Part shown: piece by piece, positions 11,713 through 24,700 of the stretch
Position numbering within the stretch: the first letter of the stretch is position 1
How the letters are laid out: the number at the start of each line of letters is the position of its first letter
NCBI GenBank assembly: GCA_007449985.2
Contig: VIIQ02000043.1
Coordinates: forward strand, 142,001-206,000
Origin: Desmodesmus armatus
Taxonomy: Eukaryota; Chlorophyta; Chlorophyceae; Sphaeropleales; Scenedesmaceae
Length of the DNA: 64,000 nucleotides
Reading direction: 5' to 3'
Program-made: the position numbers and the translations under genes
The notes under the pieces: model-generated
What the model saw: only the letters and a program-made list of their open reading frames with translations
What the model was told of the DNA's origin: nothing
The model's database searches: none

Positions 11713-13606
11713 TAATGAGGGAATGACAGCACAGTGGCAGCATATGCAGCAGCAGTTCCATCTCCCCTTCCTTCCTACCTTTATGATATAGTGACTCCCG
11801 CGCGCGTGCGCGGGCAGTTGGACACAAGTGATCGTTTGTTGTCCTCAAGCATTCATTGGACAGGTGATGAGCTCCCGGCTCCCAGCAAGAGAGGTTGTTT
11901 GCATGCTTTGTTGACTTTTGGCCTGAGGCGCACGGCTTAGTGCAACGTGATCTACTGCTTCAGTGTTTGTCAGAGTGGTGTCAAGGGGTGGGGACCCTTG
12001 TGAGCGTGTCGCATGGCAATGATTGGCATGCTCCAATGAAAGGTGTGACACTTGTGGTGCAACGGGCCCCACCTTCACCAGTAATAGTGGTAGTACCAGA
12101 GGGGTCAAGCAAGGTGACCATGTGCCCCTCTCTTGGTTGGATTGTTCATGGCTGTTCTTCAGTATTGGTTGGCAGGCTCCCCCATAAATGGGTGGACTTG
12201 AGGGGTCAGATTGGTTGCGGTTGATAGCATCAAGCAGGTCATTGGAAATTGACCTGACCCTGCTTGCATCCTCGGCGGAGGATTGCAGGCTGTGATGGAT
12301 GTAAGTTATTTGCTTGATTCCTTTCGCTTCCTACTGCTTAATCATTGTTGGTTTTTGTTCGCAATCCCTTTTATTCCTGATTTCTTGGAGTTGAGTGCAA
12401 CTGAGTATGCGGTTGTGGTGGGGTGCAATCCCTCAGGGCAGGGGCGAATTATTCTGGAGGCTAGGTGGGAGAGGAAGAAAGGGACACTGTTTAGTATCAG
12501 AGTGTCATAATGAGTGTGAGGAAGAGAGTGTATCTGTTGGACAGCCTGCATGAAGCGTGTGTCAGTGTGTGGGTTCACAGAGGATGTCGGTGAGTTCATC
12601 ACATCAACGATACGCGGTTTCTGTGACTGCAGATCTCACTGAGACATGTCATGTTGTAGTAAGATCTCACTGAGACATGTCATGTGTGGTGTTGTGCGAG
12701 TGAAGCTATGTCAAATAAATGGTGTAACAGTTCAAACTGCTCCACCGTGAACCAGCATACGGGCTGGACTCATCAACAGCGTGCCACGTGAAGGACAATG
12801 CAAGGGAATATTCTGTTTGTGTGGAATTACCAGAGAATATATTGAAAAATTGAATTTGGGTTATGTGGGAAAACAAAGGGGGCAGGCCTGCACCCAGCAG
12901 CGCCCCTTAGCACCTCATAGCACAACAGCATGGGGGGCAGGTCTGAGGATGGTGTTTGTTTTATCATGAGTGACAGCTGTGGCACTGCCGGTGCTGTTGC
13001 ACAAGAGCGCTAGACTGAGCTCACAACCACTTCCACAATGGTAACCGGCCCCAGCACACGATTACATCCGGAGGCCACAAGCAGTCGAGCACACGCCCCA
13101 CCTTGGCACGCAGCAAAGAGCCTCAAGCTCAAGTTGAGCCAGGCGCAACATTGCTGTTCGCGATTTGACAAGAAGGCCTTCAAAGGCCATGCCAAGCAGA
13201 CAACAACCAAACAGCAAACATCGATGAGCACTTCACACTAGTAAGTCAAACAAGGGTCGCCAACCATGCAAACGTTGAGGTTCTGGAACAACTGCTGAGA
13301 CAACTTATCACACTCTGAGCCTGCCTGATCTGACAGCAACATCAACATCAACCGCTCAAGAGGTGTGGCACAGTGGCAAGGATCAGCAAGCCACTCCACA
13401 CCACCACAACAAACTCTGCTCAGCGCTGGGGCGCGCCAACGGCATCACCCGCCTAAGCAACCCAACTTCCAAGCATATAAACTGCCAAACACACAGCAAC
13501 CCTGGGGTGGCCACAGTCAACAACCATGCAATGACGTCCCAACACAAACTCACAAGCCCTCATATTAACCCAGCCTCTTCGCTGAGCGCTCTGTTCAGCG
13601 CGGGGC

Positions 13607-16600
13607 TCAGCGTCCCCGCTGGCGCTGCTTCTGCTGCTTGCGCTGAGCTGCCTTAGCTTCCTTACGCTGGCGTGCTGCCTCCGGCGCTGGTGCAGCCCCG
13701 TTCCCCTGCGCGCTCTTACCCCTGTTGCGCCTTGCAGTCCGCTGCATGCAGCTCTCAAGCTTCATTGTGACAAGCCAAAACCACAGAAGCAGGATCAGGT
13801 CAAACCACCAGCTGTTGGTAGAGTGCTGTCGAGTAAACACCTTGGCGTGTAGTGCATGGGGCATCATCTCGCAAGCAGCAGCCGCCCAAGTTTCCTCTGA
13901 GGGTGGCGCATCAGGCACAGCGGCCGCAATGTTGCAGACCCAGGTGTGGATGTCTTTCACAACAGGCAGCGGCAACACATACAGCACCAGGTAAACGCAA
14001 ATGTTGATCCCGAACCTCCACAGACCTGCCCAGGCGAACATCACAACCCCCATGGCCAGCCCTTTCACGCAGCCTGCGACAAAGACTAGGGGCGCAGTCA
14101 CAGGCCATGCAACAAACAGCAGGGGTGCGCTGAGGACCCTCAGCACAGTCAGCACGGGTGCTACCTGCAGGATTCCCGCCAAAACGTGGCCCATGCTGCT
14201 GCCCAGCACAACAAGGAAGTGCAGGGGCCCAGAGGGCGCCACCAGTGAGAGGCACAGCACATACACGATGTACAGGGCACTGTTAAGAGTATCCAACAGA
14301 GACCAGGCGCCACTCATGATGTAACACCTGTACGACCAGATACACGTTGCAGCAGCCATAGATAACTCAAACCTGGGGAATATCCAAGACATTGCATACA
14401 GCAGCACAAGCCCAGGAATCAACCTGAACACCCACGTCATCACAGGATCAATAAAGCCCCACAGGCCTAAGTGTGTTGCCCAAACAGTGGCGATGGCAGG
14501 AACAGATGCTACAAAGATGCTTGGTGCTGCACCCATGAAAACACCCCGCTGCTCTGAATCCTTCACTGCTGCTGCATCTCCAAGCAGGATGTGCCTCATC
14601 ATCAGGTAATAAAGGCGGGAAAAGACCAGGGATACCACTGCACCCGTGTTCCCGGTTGGGATGAGGATCTGCAAACACACGCAAAGCAGTGGACAGAAAC
14701 ATGAACCCTCACCAAACGGCACAGCAAGTCATGCCTGCATATGGCTGAAAGGCTCATGCTATACGGCCGCAAAGCTGTCATGGTATGTGCTGCAATGAGT
14801 CATGCACAAACCATTGGGCACCACTGCTGTATGATATTGCCAGCTCTGATGTCTCATGCGCTGATGTTCCTGATATTGATACTGATATCCATACTGCTGT
14901 CGATACCAACACTGATACTGCGTGCGCTGATGACTCATCAGCGCCCGGTGCACCGATGACTCATCAGCGGCCGGTGCACTGATGACTCATCGGCGGCCTC
15001 CCTCACCTGCAGGATTACCAGGGTGGCGTTGCAGAAGTTTGCAGGGTAGTAGCTCTCACCCACGCACATGAATGAGGTCACACCGCCCAACAGCACCTGC
15101 ACACAGGAGGCAGCAAGTTGCGGTTTGCAGGAACCAAATGCGTTAAAGCTGTTGTGGTCAGCGCATACAGTACAGTGCTGTGCAGTACAGGTGTGGCGCA
15201 TTGCATCCTTGGCACCAGCCATGCAAGGCCATACACACGATGCCTGCATGTGGGTTTGTGCTGGTGCAGTAATTTTCAGGTGCATGTCTTCTGTGCAACA
15301 GACACAATGTGCACTCAGGAATAGCTTATAGGACACACACAGCTGCTAGACACAGCTGCATGCTCAATATCATCTGCGGACCCTGCAGAACAACTCTGTG
15401 ATGCTGCAGGGCGGCATCGCATGATGATGCATGGCTGCAACAACAAACACACATGTCGAATAGATTGCACCAAGCCACAAGGTAGCTGAAATACCAGCAC
15501 ACACTCGCATGTGAACACGAGTGTGTAGGGTGCTGCAGTTCCCGCCCACCTTGAGAGTGACCTCGCTGCCGTACACGAGGTGATGAAACAGGAAGGTCAC
15601 CACGGCAAAGGCCCATTCCACAGTATACATCAGCACACCTGTAGCACCTGCAACAGCATTGAGTGTAGGTACAACTGACTCAGAGGAGTGCGCTCCATTG
15701 GCAAAAAAAACTGATGAGTGCGCTGCCTGCTGATACAATACCCCCGTGATGCTGCTCTGAGCGCAGGTGTGCTTCCGCCTTACGGACGACCCCCATTCAC
15801 AACTAAGCCGCTACAGAAATCCAACTTGCTCAAAAAGGCCGCAAAAGGGGATTGCGACGGGGCTGAACCCCTTTACACCTAGACGCTTCAGGCTTGGCAC
15901 AAACTCTGCAAGACCCCCCTCTTCAAGCAGGTAAAAGATACTCTTCCTGTCCACATCCGCAGCGTTGCAAGAGCTGTCACAATCAGTTTGTCTGTTTGCA
16001 GGCGGCTATCGCCGGCTGTGACACAACTAGTGAGTAGTGATGACATACCTGCCAGCAGCACACCAACCACCCCCTGCAGGCACCAGCAGGCGCCCCGCAC
16101 TGCACCAGCAGTCACACACGCCAGCAGCAGCCGCACACAGCCCTTCCACATATCCTCCGATCGCGCCAGCGCGTTGATAGCGGACTGATACCAGGCCAGT
16201 GCAGCAGTAGGACTGCTGCCGAAGTGCAGCCAGAGCGCATGCACAATACGAAGCGGCGCTGTCCAAGCCTGCACATGTTGGCAGACAGCAGTGCAACAGC
16301 AACAGTACTGTTAGCAACTTGCGCAGGGCTATACTGGGTGAGGGATGGTTGTTTCATGCAACTATAATTCAATCGCTGGGCAGTACTTCCCACAGTGGGC
16401 GACCGGGGTCGACCATACATTGCCATATAAAAAAAAATCATTTTATAAGCAACTGTCACAGTGACCAGCGTTCACCAAATGCGCCATGCCAGGCATAGAC
16501 ATGCCACCCTCCTTGATTTGATCCCTGGCACCAAAGCCAGTAGCTTTGCAGTGCAAGTGATTGGTACAGCATGTTTTTGGGTGATTATTCAAAATTGATC

Positions 16601-19409
16601 ATTGATTTTCTAATACACAGGCGGCAATTTCTGCATATAACTCACAATGCTCCAGAACAGCCAGGCCAAAGCCAGTGGTAGCCCCAGTAGGACCGTGCTC
16701 CACTTCAACAGCTCCAGGCACACACTGCCAAAGGCTCCAAACACCCGCTCAATTGGAAGTTCTGCGCACACAAACACATAGCAACAGGGTTCTGTCAGCA
16801 TCTTGTCGGTTTAAACCCCAAATTTGTGTTCTTGAATTGGAAACGCCGCTTCAGCTGGCAACTCGAACCTGTCCTAAACCTCCATGTGCTACACAAGGAT
16901 AAACGGAAGGGCGACACTGCAGCAATGCCAAGTGCTACTCGACCGTCAGGGGACAGCATTTGCACCTGCACCGCAGTCGCCACGTCCCCCAGATGCATGC
17001 GACAACCTGGGGGCCGCCACCTCTCACGCAGGCAATGCAACCAGCCACACGTCTCACCTAGTGCATGTGCATGTAAAAATATATGTAATATTGGTGTTGT
17101 TATTGGTACAATAGATAATAGTATTGTTATTGGTACAATAAGTAATATTGTTATTGTTATTGGTAACGATAACAATAACAATAACAATAACAATAACATT
17201 GCCAATAATATATCAAATAATAATAATAACATTGTGAATTATAATCAACAGTGCCGACTGCATCCAATTCCCCGTCTGTCGCACCTGACCCCCACATCCA
17301 CACCCGCAGCGACCCAGCCAGGCAACTGTACAGCAGCCATTCAAACAGGCAGCACCACCAGCCGAGGGGGTTGCTGGCATGGTACTTCCAGCCAATGTTC
17401 CTCTTCTTGATAGTTGCTAGGGCTTCCTCCACAGTAACCTCATCATCCTCAGTCATCTTGGAGATGTTTCTGAAGCTCTGCATCAGCGGCGGCTCGATCG
17501 CCCAGTACGGCTGCTGCTCCTGCTGCTGCTGGTAGTGTGGGCATGTGGCTGAGTGACTGATACTGCTGCTGCTGCTGCTGCCACTGGGGGCACTGCGCGC
17601 TGCTGCTGCTGGTAAGTTCTGCCGCCAGGAGCTAAAGCTGCTGTCTGCAGAGGCAGCTGCTGCTGCTGCTTCCGCCTCCCGTTGCCGCTGCTGCAGCCGC
17701 CGCTGCTGTTCCGCTGCTGCGGCGGCGGCGGCGGCGGCGGCTGCGGCTGCGGCTGCGGCTGCGGTCTCCTTCTGTTGCTGTTGCCAATCCTGTGCTGCAC
17801 GACGCACTGCTGCTGCTGCTGCCTCCTCTGTCTGCTGCTGCTGCCGCCGCCGCTGCTGCTGCTGTCGTCGTGCATCAGCCTCTGCTGCTGCTGCGGCGGC
17901 GGCGGCGGCCTCGCTCTGCTGCCGTTGCCGCTGCTCCAGCTGCAGCCGCCTCACTGCAGCCTCTGCTGCTGCTGCCTGCTGACGTTGCTGCTGTGACGCA
18001 ACTTCCTCAACAGCAGAAGACTCTGCAGCTTCTGCTGCTCCTGCTGGTGCTGCTGCTGGTAGTTCTTCGGCTGGTACCACGCTGCATAGCATCGTGAGCC
18101 TGCCTGTCTTGGACTTGAATTTGACAGAGTCTGCTGTTGCGGCAATGGGTACTGCCAGGCGCACTTTCAGGTAGTAGCGGTCAGGGACTGACACCTCAAC
18201 AGTATCGGGGGGCTCGATGCGCACAGTGACGTCGGACACATTGGTCACACCTAGGGGAATGTATCAGACAGGCAGGCAGACATGACCGAGCATGGAAGAG
18301 AGTAAGAAGTTTGGCATAAAAAAACAAGGGGGGCTCAATGCACACGGTGATATCTGACACACTGGTTACACCTGTGTGGGTGGGCGGGCGGGTCAGGCAT
18401 GGCTCATCATGGAAAAGAGTAACAGGGTTGGAATCTGCAGTAGGTACTGACAGGTGCAGTTTGTGGTAGTTGCACTCAGGAACGGACACCTCCACGTCCG
18501 CCTGCCCTCAAGCAACCCCTACCCCCCCCCCCCCCCTCCACACACACACACACAGACCCCCACCACCATAAGTCAGCAAGCTGTGACCCCCTCACCTGTC
18601 AGTTGGGCGCAAGCCACCACTGCCTCCCCTCCCCCTCCTCTGACTCACCAACACCTACACTCCCCCCCCCAAATGTTTACAGCAGACCCCAACCACTACT
18701 AGCCATGCAGTGACCCCCCCCCTCACCTGTCAGCTGAGCGCGGACCTCCACCTGCCCAATGCCCTCCTGCGACTCCAGCACTCGCACCTCATGTCGGGGC
18801 ACCTGTGGATACAACACCAGGGCATAGAGAGAGACATGCACACATGCATAAGCACCAGGGGCAGGTTACAGTTCTCTCGCATGGAAGGTGCTGCTGCTGT
18901 AATGTGAATATAGCTTGGAAAGCCTCCAGTCTTGTGGTGTTCTGCACCATTTGTGATGGAATTCTGTCAAGGGGTGCTAAAACAAAGACAATTTCATGAG
19001 GGTATGCTTTGAAGATGTCACTGCTGGTCCCTTCTGATGCGGGTCTGCTGAATGCTGCCGGCCATCGGCACTGCGCCCAATGCAACATCTACTTTGTAAA
19101 AGCTCACATGAAGCCAGAACATGGCACAGCACCCTGCCATGGTATCTACTGCTCCCGTGGATACAAGGCAGCAGAGTTCCCAGCAGCACCACCTTTGGCT
19201 AGTTACCACGTGCACATACCCTTGCCACTACTGCTGTTGTCGTGCAGCACGGCCCATATGTCATCGCTTGAGCCACGAGTGTTGCCATAACGCACGCTAT
19301 ATCCCCAACACAAACTACGCATGCTCCCCAGCGCTTGTGATGCTTTGAGAATCGGACAGCAGCAGAACAGACAGTCACCAACCTGTGGGTGCCCCACAAC
19401 GCCAGCCAT
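13607..19409 (-). CDS. Gene A: CS/PIH1-like domain fused to a polytopic membrane protein
   Basis: Exons on the minus strand: 19409-19383, 18802-18727, 18250-17285, 16761-16646, 16268-16049, 15647-15550, 15096-15007, 14668-13607; all phases agree, giving about 884 residues. The start is ATG 19409 (MAGVVGHPQ), conserved in copy B. Residues 10-95 resemble the CS-like beta-sandwich found at the C-terminus of PIH1 dynein-assembly factors (VEVSVPDRYYLKVRL, VKFKSKTGRLTML). Residues 100-270 are Ala/Gln-rich and probably coiled. After an acidic linker and GWKYHASNPLGWWCC come roughly ten hydrophobic segments; the last exon alone encodes a long series, including LVAPSGPLHFLVV and AWPVTAPL, and ends in a basic Gln/Arg/Lys-rich tail. 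There is no signal peptide. The function is unknown; a membrane-tethered co-chaperone is only a guess. The same exon chain in copy B supports one gene rather than two neighbours. Confidence 0.75.
14929..14998. repeat. 26-bp tandem repeat with TGACTCA core
   Basis: Three units starting at 14929, 14955 and 14981, each GATGACTCATC(A/G)GCG plus CCGGTGCA. It lies inside an intron of gene A, right beside the donor of exon 15007-15096. The third unit is incomplete. Confidence 0.85.
17085..17245. repeat. AT-rich (GTTATT/AATAAC)n inverted repeat
   Basis: GTTATTG-type repeats on the left face CAATAAC-type repeats on the right, around 17160-17175, so the segment can fold into a long hairpin. It occupies much of the 523-bp intron of gene A (16762-17284). 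Copy B has the LINE insertion in the equivalent intron. Confidence 0.8.
18330..18498 (-). pseudogene. Degenerate duplicates of the CS-domain exon
   Basis: Inside the gene A intron 18251-18726. Minus-strand translation gives DVEVSVPECNYHKLHLSVP (about 18498-18420) and VTSVSDITVCIEPP (about 18371-18330). Both are clearly related to VTNVSDVTVRIEPP and VEVSVPDRYYLKVRLAVP in the functional exon. They lack continuity and look like partial tandem exon copies. Confidence 0.75.
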
Positions 19410-19738
19410 GCTGCGCTTCTGACTCCAGGAGACTCTCTCAGATCATCACTTGTGTCCCTTGCAGCATCTTCCATCAACATGCTGCATGCTGCAATGTCAC
19501 TTCGGTAGAGCAGTAGGACATCTAGATCGGCTGGTGTTCGTTCCGCAAAACGTCGCACTTGGCTTTCCCACCATTCGGTACGCGCAAGGTAAAACTCCTG
19601 GCTGTATGTTGTCGCCAGCCAGTGGCCGCAATTCTCTCAGCGCGACAGTTGGGTTTTCAAACAGGCAGCCAGCTGGCTGTAGGTTTTTTTCCAGGTGTTG
19701 TTTCATGTGTCTTGTCACATGTGAGCTCAACTGAGTTG

Positions 19739-20414
19739 TAATAAGATCGCAGAGGCTGAAGCTGCCGTGTCTGTCAACGAAAAGAAGTAGTAAGTGATGC
19801 ATATGCATGTGCAGCTGAAGCTAGACGAGCTTTGGGGCCCCCAAACCCATGGCCATGGCTCACTGTGACCTGAAGGTGCCTGGCCAGTTGCTGTCCTCCT
19901 GCGCAGCATGCTGGGCTGGATGTTGCATCAAAGCTCCACTGTGATCATCTGTGCTGGGTCATGCTGGCTGTTCCTCCTGCTGAGCTGGGCTGGGCTGATG
20001 TCAACAATAGCAACACTCTGCCTGCAAAAGCACAAGGAACGCACCTGCAGAACAGCGCAGCAACAAGATGTCAGCACGGCAAAGGAGAGGGGGGTCGCCC
20101 CCTGCCCCAGTGCAGGCTTATGACACCCTGTTGCTGGCCCTCCTCCAACGTGTGACCTTGTGTGACTGGCACCTGTTTCAAACATTTGCAGCTGTTGTAC
20201 ACGTGACAAGATCAAGTGAGATATTGAGGAAGTGAAAGAACAAAGAGAGAGGATAGTCACACTGTCTGATGGTCTGTTGCTGGGTATGTGTTGTATGTGC
20301 TGTTTTGGGGTGTGCTTATCAGCAGTGACGGTCGGTTGTGACTTGTTGTCAAAAAAGAGAGCATCGGCCAGTGTCTTGCTAGTGTATAGTTGTGTCTAGC
20401 CTAGTGAAGTTCAT
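19739..20414 (-). mobile_element. 5'-truncated LINE, family L-a, copy 1
   Basis: 676 bp flanked by the identical 17-bp direct repeat TGAGCTCAACTGAGTTG (19722-19738 and 20415-20431), a target-site duplication. The left end (TAATAAGATCGCAGAGGC) is shared with the copies at 20550 and 44352, while the right end differs in each. Variable right ends mean the 3' end is on the left and the element reads on the minus strand. No intact ORF is seen. Confidence 0.85.
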
Positions 20415-20549
20415 GAGCTCAACTGAGTTGGCTATTCCTTTGCGCTTTTGTCTAGTTGCCATATTGGGGTGAGTAGCCATCTGTAAGCTCTGTTTAGGTT
20501 GCACTGTGATGCAGGAACTTGCCCCAACAGCAGGCAGCAGCAGCACTTG

Positions 20550-20699
20550 TTGTAGTAAGATCGCAGAGGCTGAAGCTGCCGTGTCTGCCAACGAAAAGAA
20601 GTAGTAATGCATTAGTGATGCATATGCATGTGCAGCTGAGCTAGACGAGCTTCGGGGCCCCCAAACCCTTGGCTCAGCTGTGACATGAAGGTGTCTGGC
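20550..20699 (-). mobile_element. 5'-truncated LINE, family L-a, copy 2
   Basis: A 150-bp copy of the same 3' end, flanked by the 12-bp direct repeat CAGCAGCACTTG (20538-20549 and 20700-20711). It is the shortest copy. Confidence 0.8.
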
Positions 20700-21701
20700 C
20701 AGCAGCACTTGGGCGATCAGTCTGCATCCAGTGCAGTGCATGGCGAGCCCAAGGAATGTCTGGACATGACAGATTTATAATTTTATGCTGTTGGGGTTGC
20801 GACTGCAAGCAGGGACGTGGCAGCATCTCAGGTACGGTGTGGCACAGCCGCACATTCTGTGGCGCAGAACGACCCTTCAACTGAACAACACCACCCTGGT
20901 TGCTGCACACTCGTTTTGAGCGCTTTGCAGGGAAGGCGGATCCACACAAACACCAGCACCAGCAGCTTCAACAACTTAGTCCCTTGGTGTACCATGGGGA
21001 GGTTGGGCCTGGCCAGTCGCTGCTTGAGACTTTGCAAGCCTTGACTCTGCGGCAGAGGGCCTTGCAATAGGTGCACCAATCAAGCAACAAACCAACAGAA
21101 GTTCACAATGGCCAGCAGTCCACAAAGCCAACAGACAATACTACATCTGTAGCTGAGAAGCTCAACAGCTCATGCCGTTGACTGATATCCGGAGATGGCA
21201 GAACAACCCAGAAGGAACCAATACAATGAGGACTGCTACAGGGACTTGCAGGCAACTGGCCCAAGGGCAGTGCACAGCCCAGACTGTCCATACCTCCAAT
21301 CCAGACCATTGTAAATACCAAAGCTTCTGATGTTTGCCCACAGCCTCTTCAGGTGGTCAGACAAGGGCCGTAAACAGCAACTCATGATTTGCTCCTTGAC
21401 AAAATGGACAGGCAATCAACAATTCACACTTTGAGCCTGCCTGATCTGGTCAAGATCAAACGCCTGAGAGGTCTGGCACACAGTGCAAGAATCAGCAAAC
21501 CACTCTAGCCCTACCAACTCTGCACAGCACTGGCCGTACCAACTGTAGCCTGCCTAGACAAACCAACTGCAACTGCAGCATCACATCAGTCTCAGCAGCC
21601 CTGGGGCGGTTTTTAACGACACCCAAGCCACAACATCTCAAGCCACAACATCTCAACAAGCCGAACAACAAAACACCACAAACCAGCACCAGACGCCTTG
21701 C

Positions 21702-24700
21702 TCAGCGACCCAGCTGCCGCTGCTTCTGCTGTTTCCGCTGCGCTCCCTTCGCCTCCTTGCGCTGCTGTGCTGCCTTGGCCCCGTCCTCCCCTGCTGGCGC
21801 ACCTCCAATCTCCTGCCCGCTCTCACCCCTGATGCGCCTTGCCGTCCGCCGCATGCACCAATCGAGCTTCATGCTGATAAACCAAAACCACAGGATCAGC
21901 AGCACGTCAAACCACCAGCTGTTGTCTGGGTGCTGCCGTAAAGCCACCTTTGCCTGCGTCACCTGCTGCAGCGTCTGACAGCTTTGTGCCCAACTGTCCT
22001 TTGCAGACGTTGCGCTGGACAGCGTAGACAGCACAGCGGCAGGACTCGCACACACCCAGGTGCTGACATCTTGCACAACAGGCAGCGGCAGCACGTACAG
22101 CACCAGGTACAGGCAGACGGTGGCCCCCAACCTCCACAGACCTGCCCAAGTACACCTCACAACAGACACTGCGAGCGCCTTAGCAAGGCCTGCAAGGAAG
22201 CCTAGGGGCGCAGTCACGGGCCATGCAACAAACAGCAGGGGCGCGGCGAGGATCCTCAGCACAGTCAGCACGGGCGCTGCCTGCAGGATTCCCGCCAAAA
22301 CGCGGCCCAGGCCACTGCCATACACAACAAGGAAGTGCAGGGGCCCAGAGGGCGCCACCAGTGAGAGGGCCAGCACATACACGATCTGCAGGACACTGAG
22401 CAGAGTATCCCACAGAGACAAGGCGCCACTGTGGATGTAACCCCACCCAGACCAAATACACGACGCCACGCCAACAGCAACATCAAACCTGGGGATCACA
22501 GACATTGCGGCAAGCAGCAGCACCAGTCCAGGTACGGCCCTCAACACCCAGTCCAGCACAGGGTCTACAAAACCCCACAGGCCCAAGTGTGAGACCCAAA
22601 CTGTCACAAGTACGGGCAATGACGCCACAAAGACGCTGGGTGCGATCCACAACAACACTCCGCGCTGCTCTGCTTTCTTGACTGCTGTTGCGTCCCCAAA
22701 CAGGCAGCGCCTCATGATGCAGTAGTAAAGGCGAGACAGGAGTACGGACACCACAGCACCCACGCTCCCAGCCGAGATGAGGACCTGCACTCAAACACAG
22801 CAGAGACAGAAAACACACCAGGGACAGAGACAAACAGTCACCACACCAACATTCAGCGCGAGCGCTGGCCAAATGGTGAGGGCGATTGATGCAAAATGCT
22901 CAAGATGACAACGCAGCAAGGTGGTTCCAGCCTGGCAGGAGCAGCCCTAGCTGTGCCGAGTTGGAAGGGTAGTTATAGTATGGTGAACGTGAAATGCTTG
23001 TTGCGTGCTGACATTCTTGATGTTGATGTGGCTGTTGACACATGGGTGAGGAGCATAACCATTAACTGCCATGCTGGCATGGCACATGATGTGAGAAGTC
23101 CTTGCAAGAACTCCTTACATATTGGCAGCACCCGGCAGCACCGCTGTATGATGTTGCCCACGTTTCATATGTGCAGATATCCCTGATTACTAATACTAGT
23201 ACTATGCGTGCACGGTATGTGTAGACTGCAGATTTACAACTGAGTCTTGAAAGCACGATACTATACTCGGTGTGTGTGGCAGTTGCCATGTCTGTGTGTT
23301 TTTTTTTGGGGGGCTGGTCTTGTCTGACGTGTCTTTGCAGGTTCCCTCGGTTCAGGTGTGCGTCTTTGGCTTACCCAGTCGATCAAGTGTAGAGAGTACC
23401 GCTTTGCGGTGAAAGTATCTACTTGTAACAACCTCCCCCCCCAATATTCAATACTTCAACTGCTGATCAGCCCCACCCACCTGCAGGACCACTAAGGTGA
23501 CGTTGCAGTACCGCGCTGGGTAGTGCTCCTCAGCCATGCACATGAATGACATCACACCACCAAACAGCACCTGTGCGCAGGAGGAGGCCAGGAGGAAATT
23601 TGCACTTCTCAGATGTGTCACAAGCTTCAACAAATGCCATGTGCGCTGTACGGTCAGCACATGCAGTGCGGTACAGTGAACTCGCAGGACATGGTCCCAG
23701 CGTCAGCTCTAGCACACAGCCTTACACACAATGCCTGCATGCGGTTGGTGCCTGCATCTGCCAGTTTAGAGAGTATGTTCCCTGCATGCACCCAGAAACA
23801 GCAACGTGCCAACCCACAAAATGCTTCACATGGTGGCCAAAACACGCGCACACACACTCGCATGCAGACACATCACACATATGCTGCGTGCTGCAGTTGC
23901 CGCCCACCTTTGGGGTGACCCCACGGCCCCACACGAGCGCGTCCCAAAAGTAAACTGGCACAGCGTAGGCAAAAGCCAGCGAGTGCCGCAGCGCGCCTGT
24001 AGCAACTGCAGGCAATGAGGACAGGTCACTAGGGTCAGTGGTTGTGCTGCCTGCACATCTGGACACTTAGGGACACCCTTGGCCGCAGTAGCTTATACCG
24101 AGGGGGCCCATTGCAACCCTCACATTGTTGTCTGCCGGCACATGTGTGTTGTCTTGCTCAGATGGTGACTACCAGACAGGGTCTGTGTCTTGATGCTGCT
24201 ATGTTGGGCCAACCCCTCTCAGACAAACTACCCATGAACAGTGTCTAGACATCTCCTGGTCAAGTGCATCCATTCAACCACCTTTCACGGTGATTTTGCT
24301 TGAAGAAAAAATGCAGCTGTGGCATTGTGGTTCGTGCTGCTGTCTTCGTTGCAGCACAGCCAACAGATGCCCACATGCTTACCTGCCAGCAGCACACCCA
24401 CCACCCCCTGCAGGCACCACCAGGCGCCCCGCACTGCACCAGCAGTCACACACGCCAGCAGCAGCCGCACACAGCCCTTCCACATATCATCCCCCTTAGC
24501 CAGCACGGAGATGGTGGAATGAAGCCATGCCTCAGCCGCTTTGTAGCTGCTGCCAAAGAGTTGGAGGATCACATGCACGACATAAAGCGGCGCCAACCAA
24601 GCCTGCACATTTGCAAACAGCCAAGACATCAGCATTAGTACACAAAGCTGAACAAGCAGCACTGATAGCCTTCAATAGCCCCTCGACCCTTCCAAAACCC

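Larger units (their letters stand above)
10819..13606. other. Intergenic region between convergent genes
   Basis: 2.8 kb between the protease stop (TAG 10816-10818) and the stop of gene A. It holds two adjacent perfect inverted repeats, a 48-bp minisatellite, a structured-repeat core, a 24-bp direct repeat (12631-12685) and the 3' flank of gene A, part of which (about 13300-13400) resembles 21420-21500 downstream of gene B. I see no convincing gene. Confidence 0.6.
19410..21701. other. Spacer between tandem genes A and B
   Basis: 2.3 kb from the gene A start to the gene B stop. It contains two LINE fragments with target-site duplications (19722-20431 and 20538-20711). 19510-19570 resembles 36180-36250, so the duplication extends past the start codon. 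About 20715-21400 shows no feature I recognise. Confidence 0.6.

Noticed and set aside
12100..12145. STRGVKQGDHVPL, resembling the RT motif GVRQGDPxxPLLF
   Set aside because: Only about ten residues match, with no other RT motif on either side in any frame; too weak to call a LINE relic.
14929..14998. CTGATGA boxes suggesting hammerhead or snoRNA motifs
   Set aside because: They are part of a simple 26-bp tandem repeat without GAAA or a paired C/D arrangement.
13607..18250. Treating the CS-domain exon and the membrane exons as two adjacent genes
   Set aside because: Donor 17284 (phase 1) and acceptor 16762 (phase 1) join in frame as an E codon in copy A, and the equivalent junction in copy B has the same phases.
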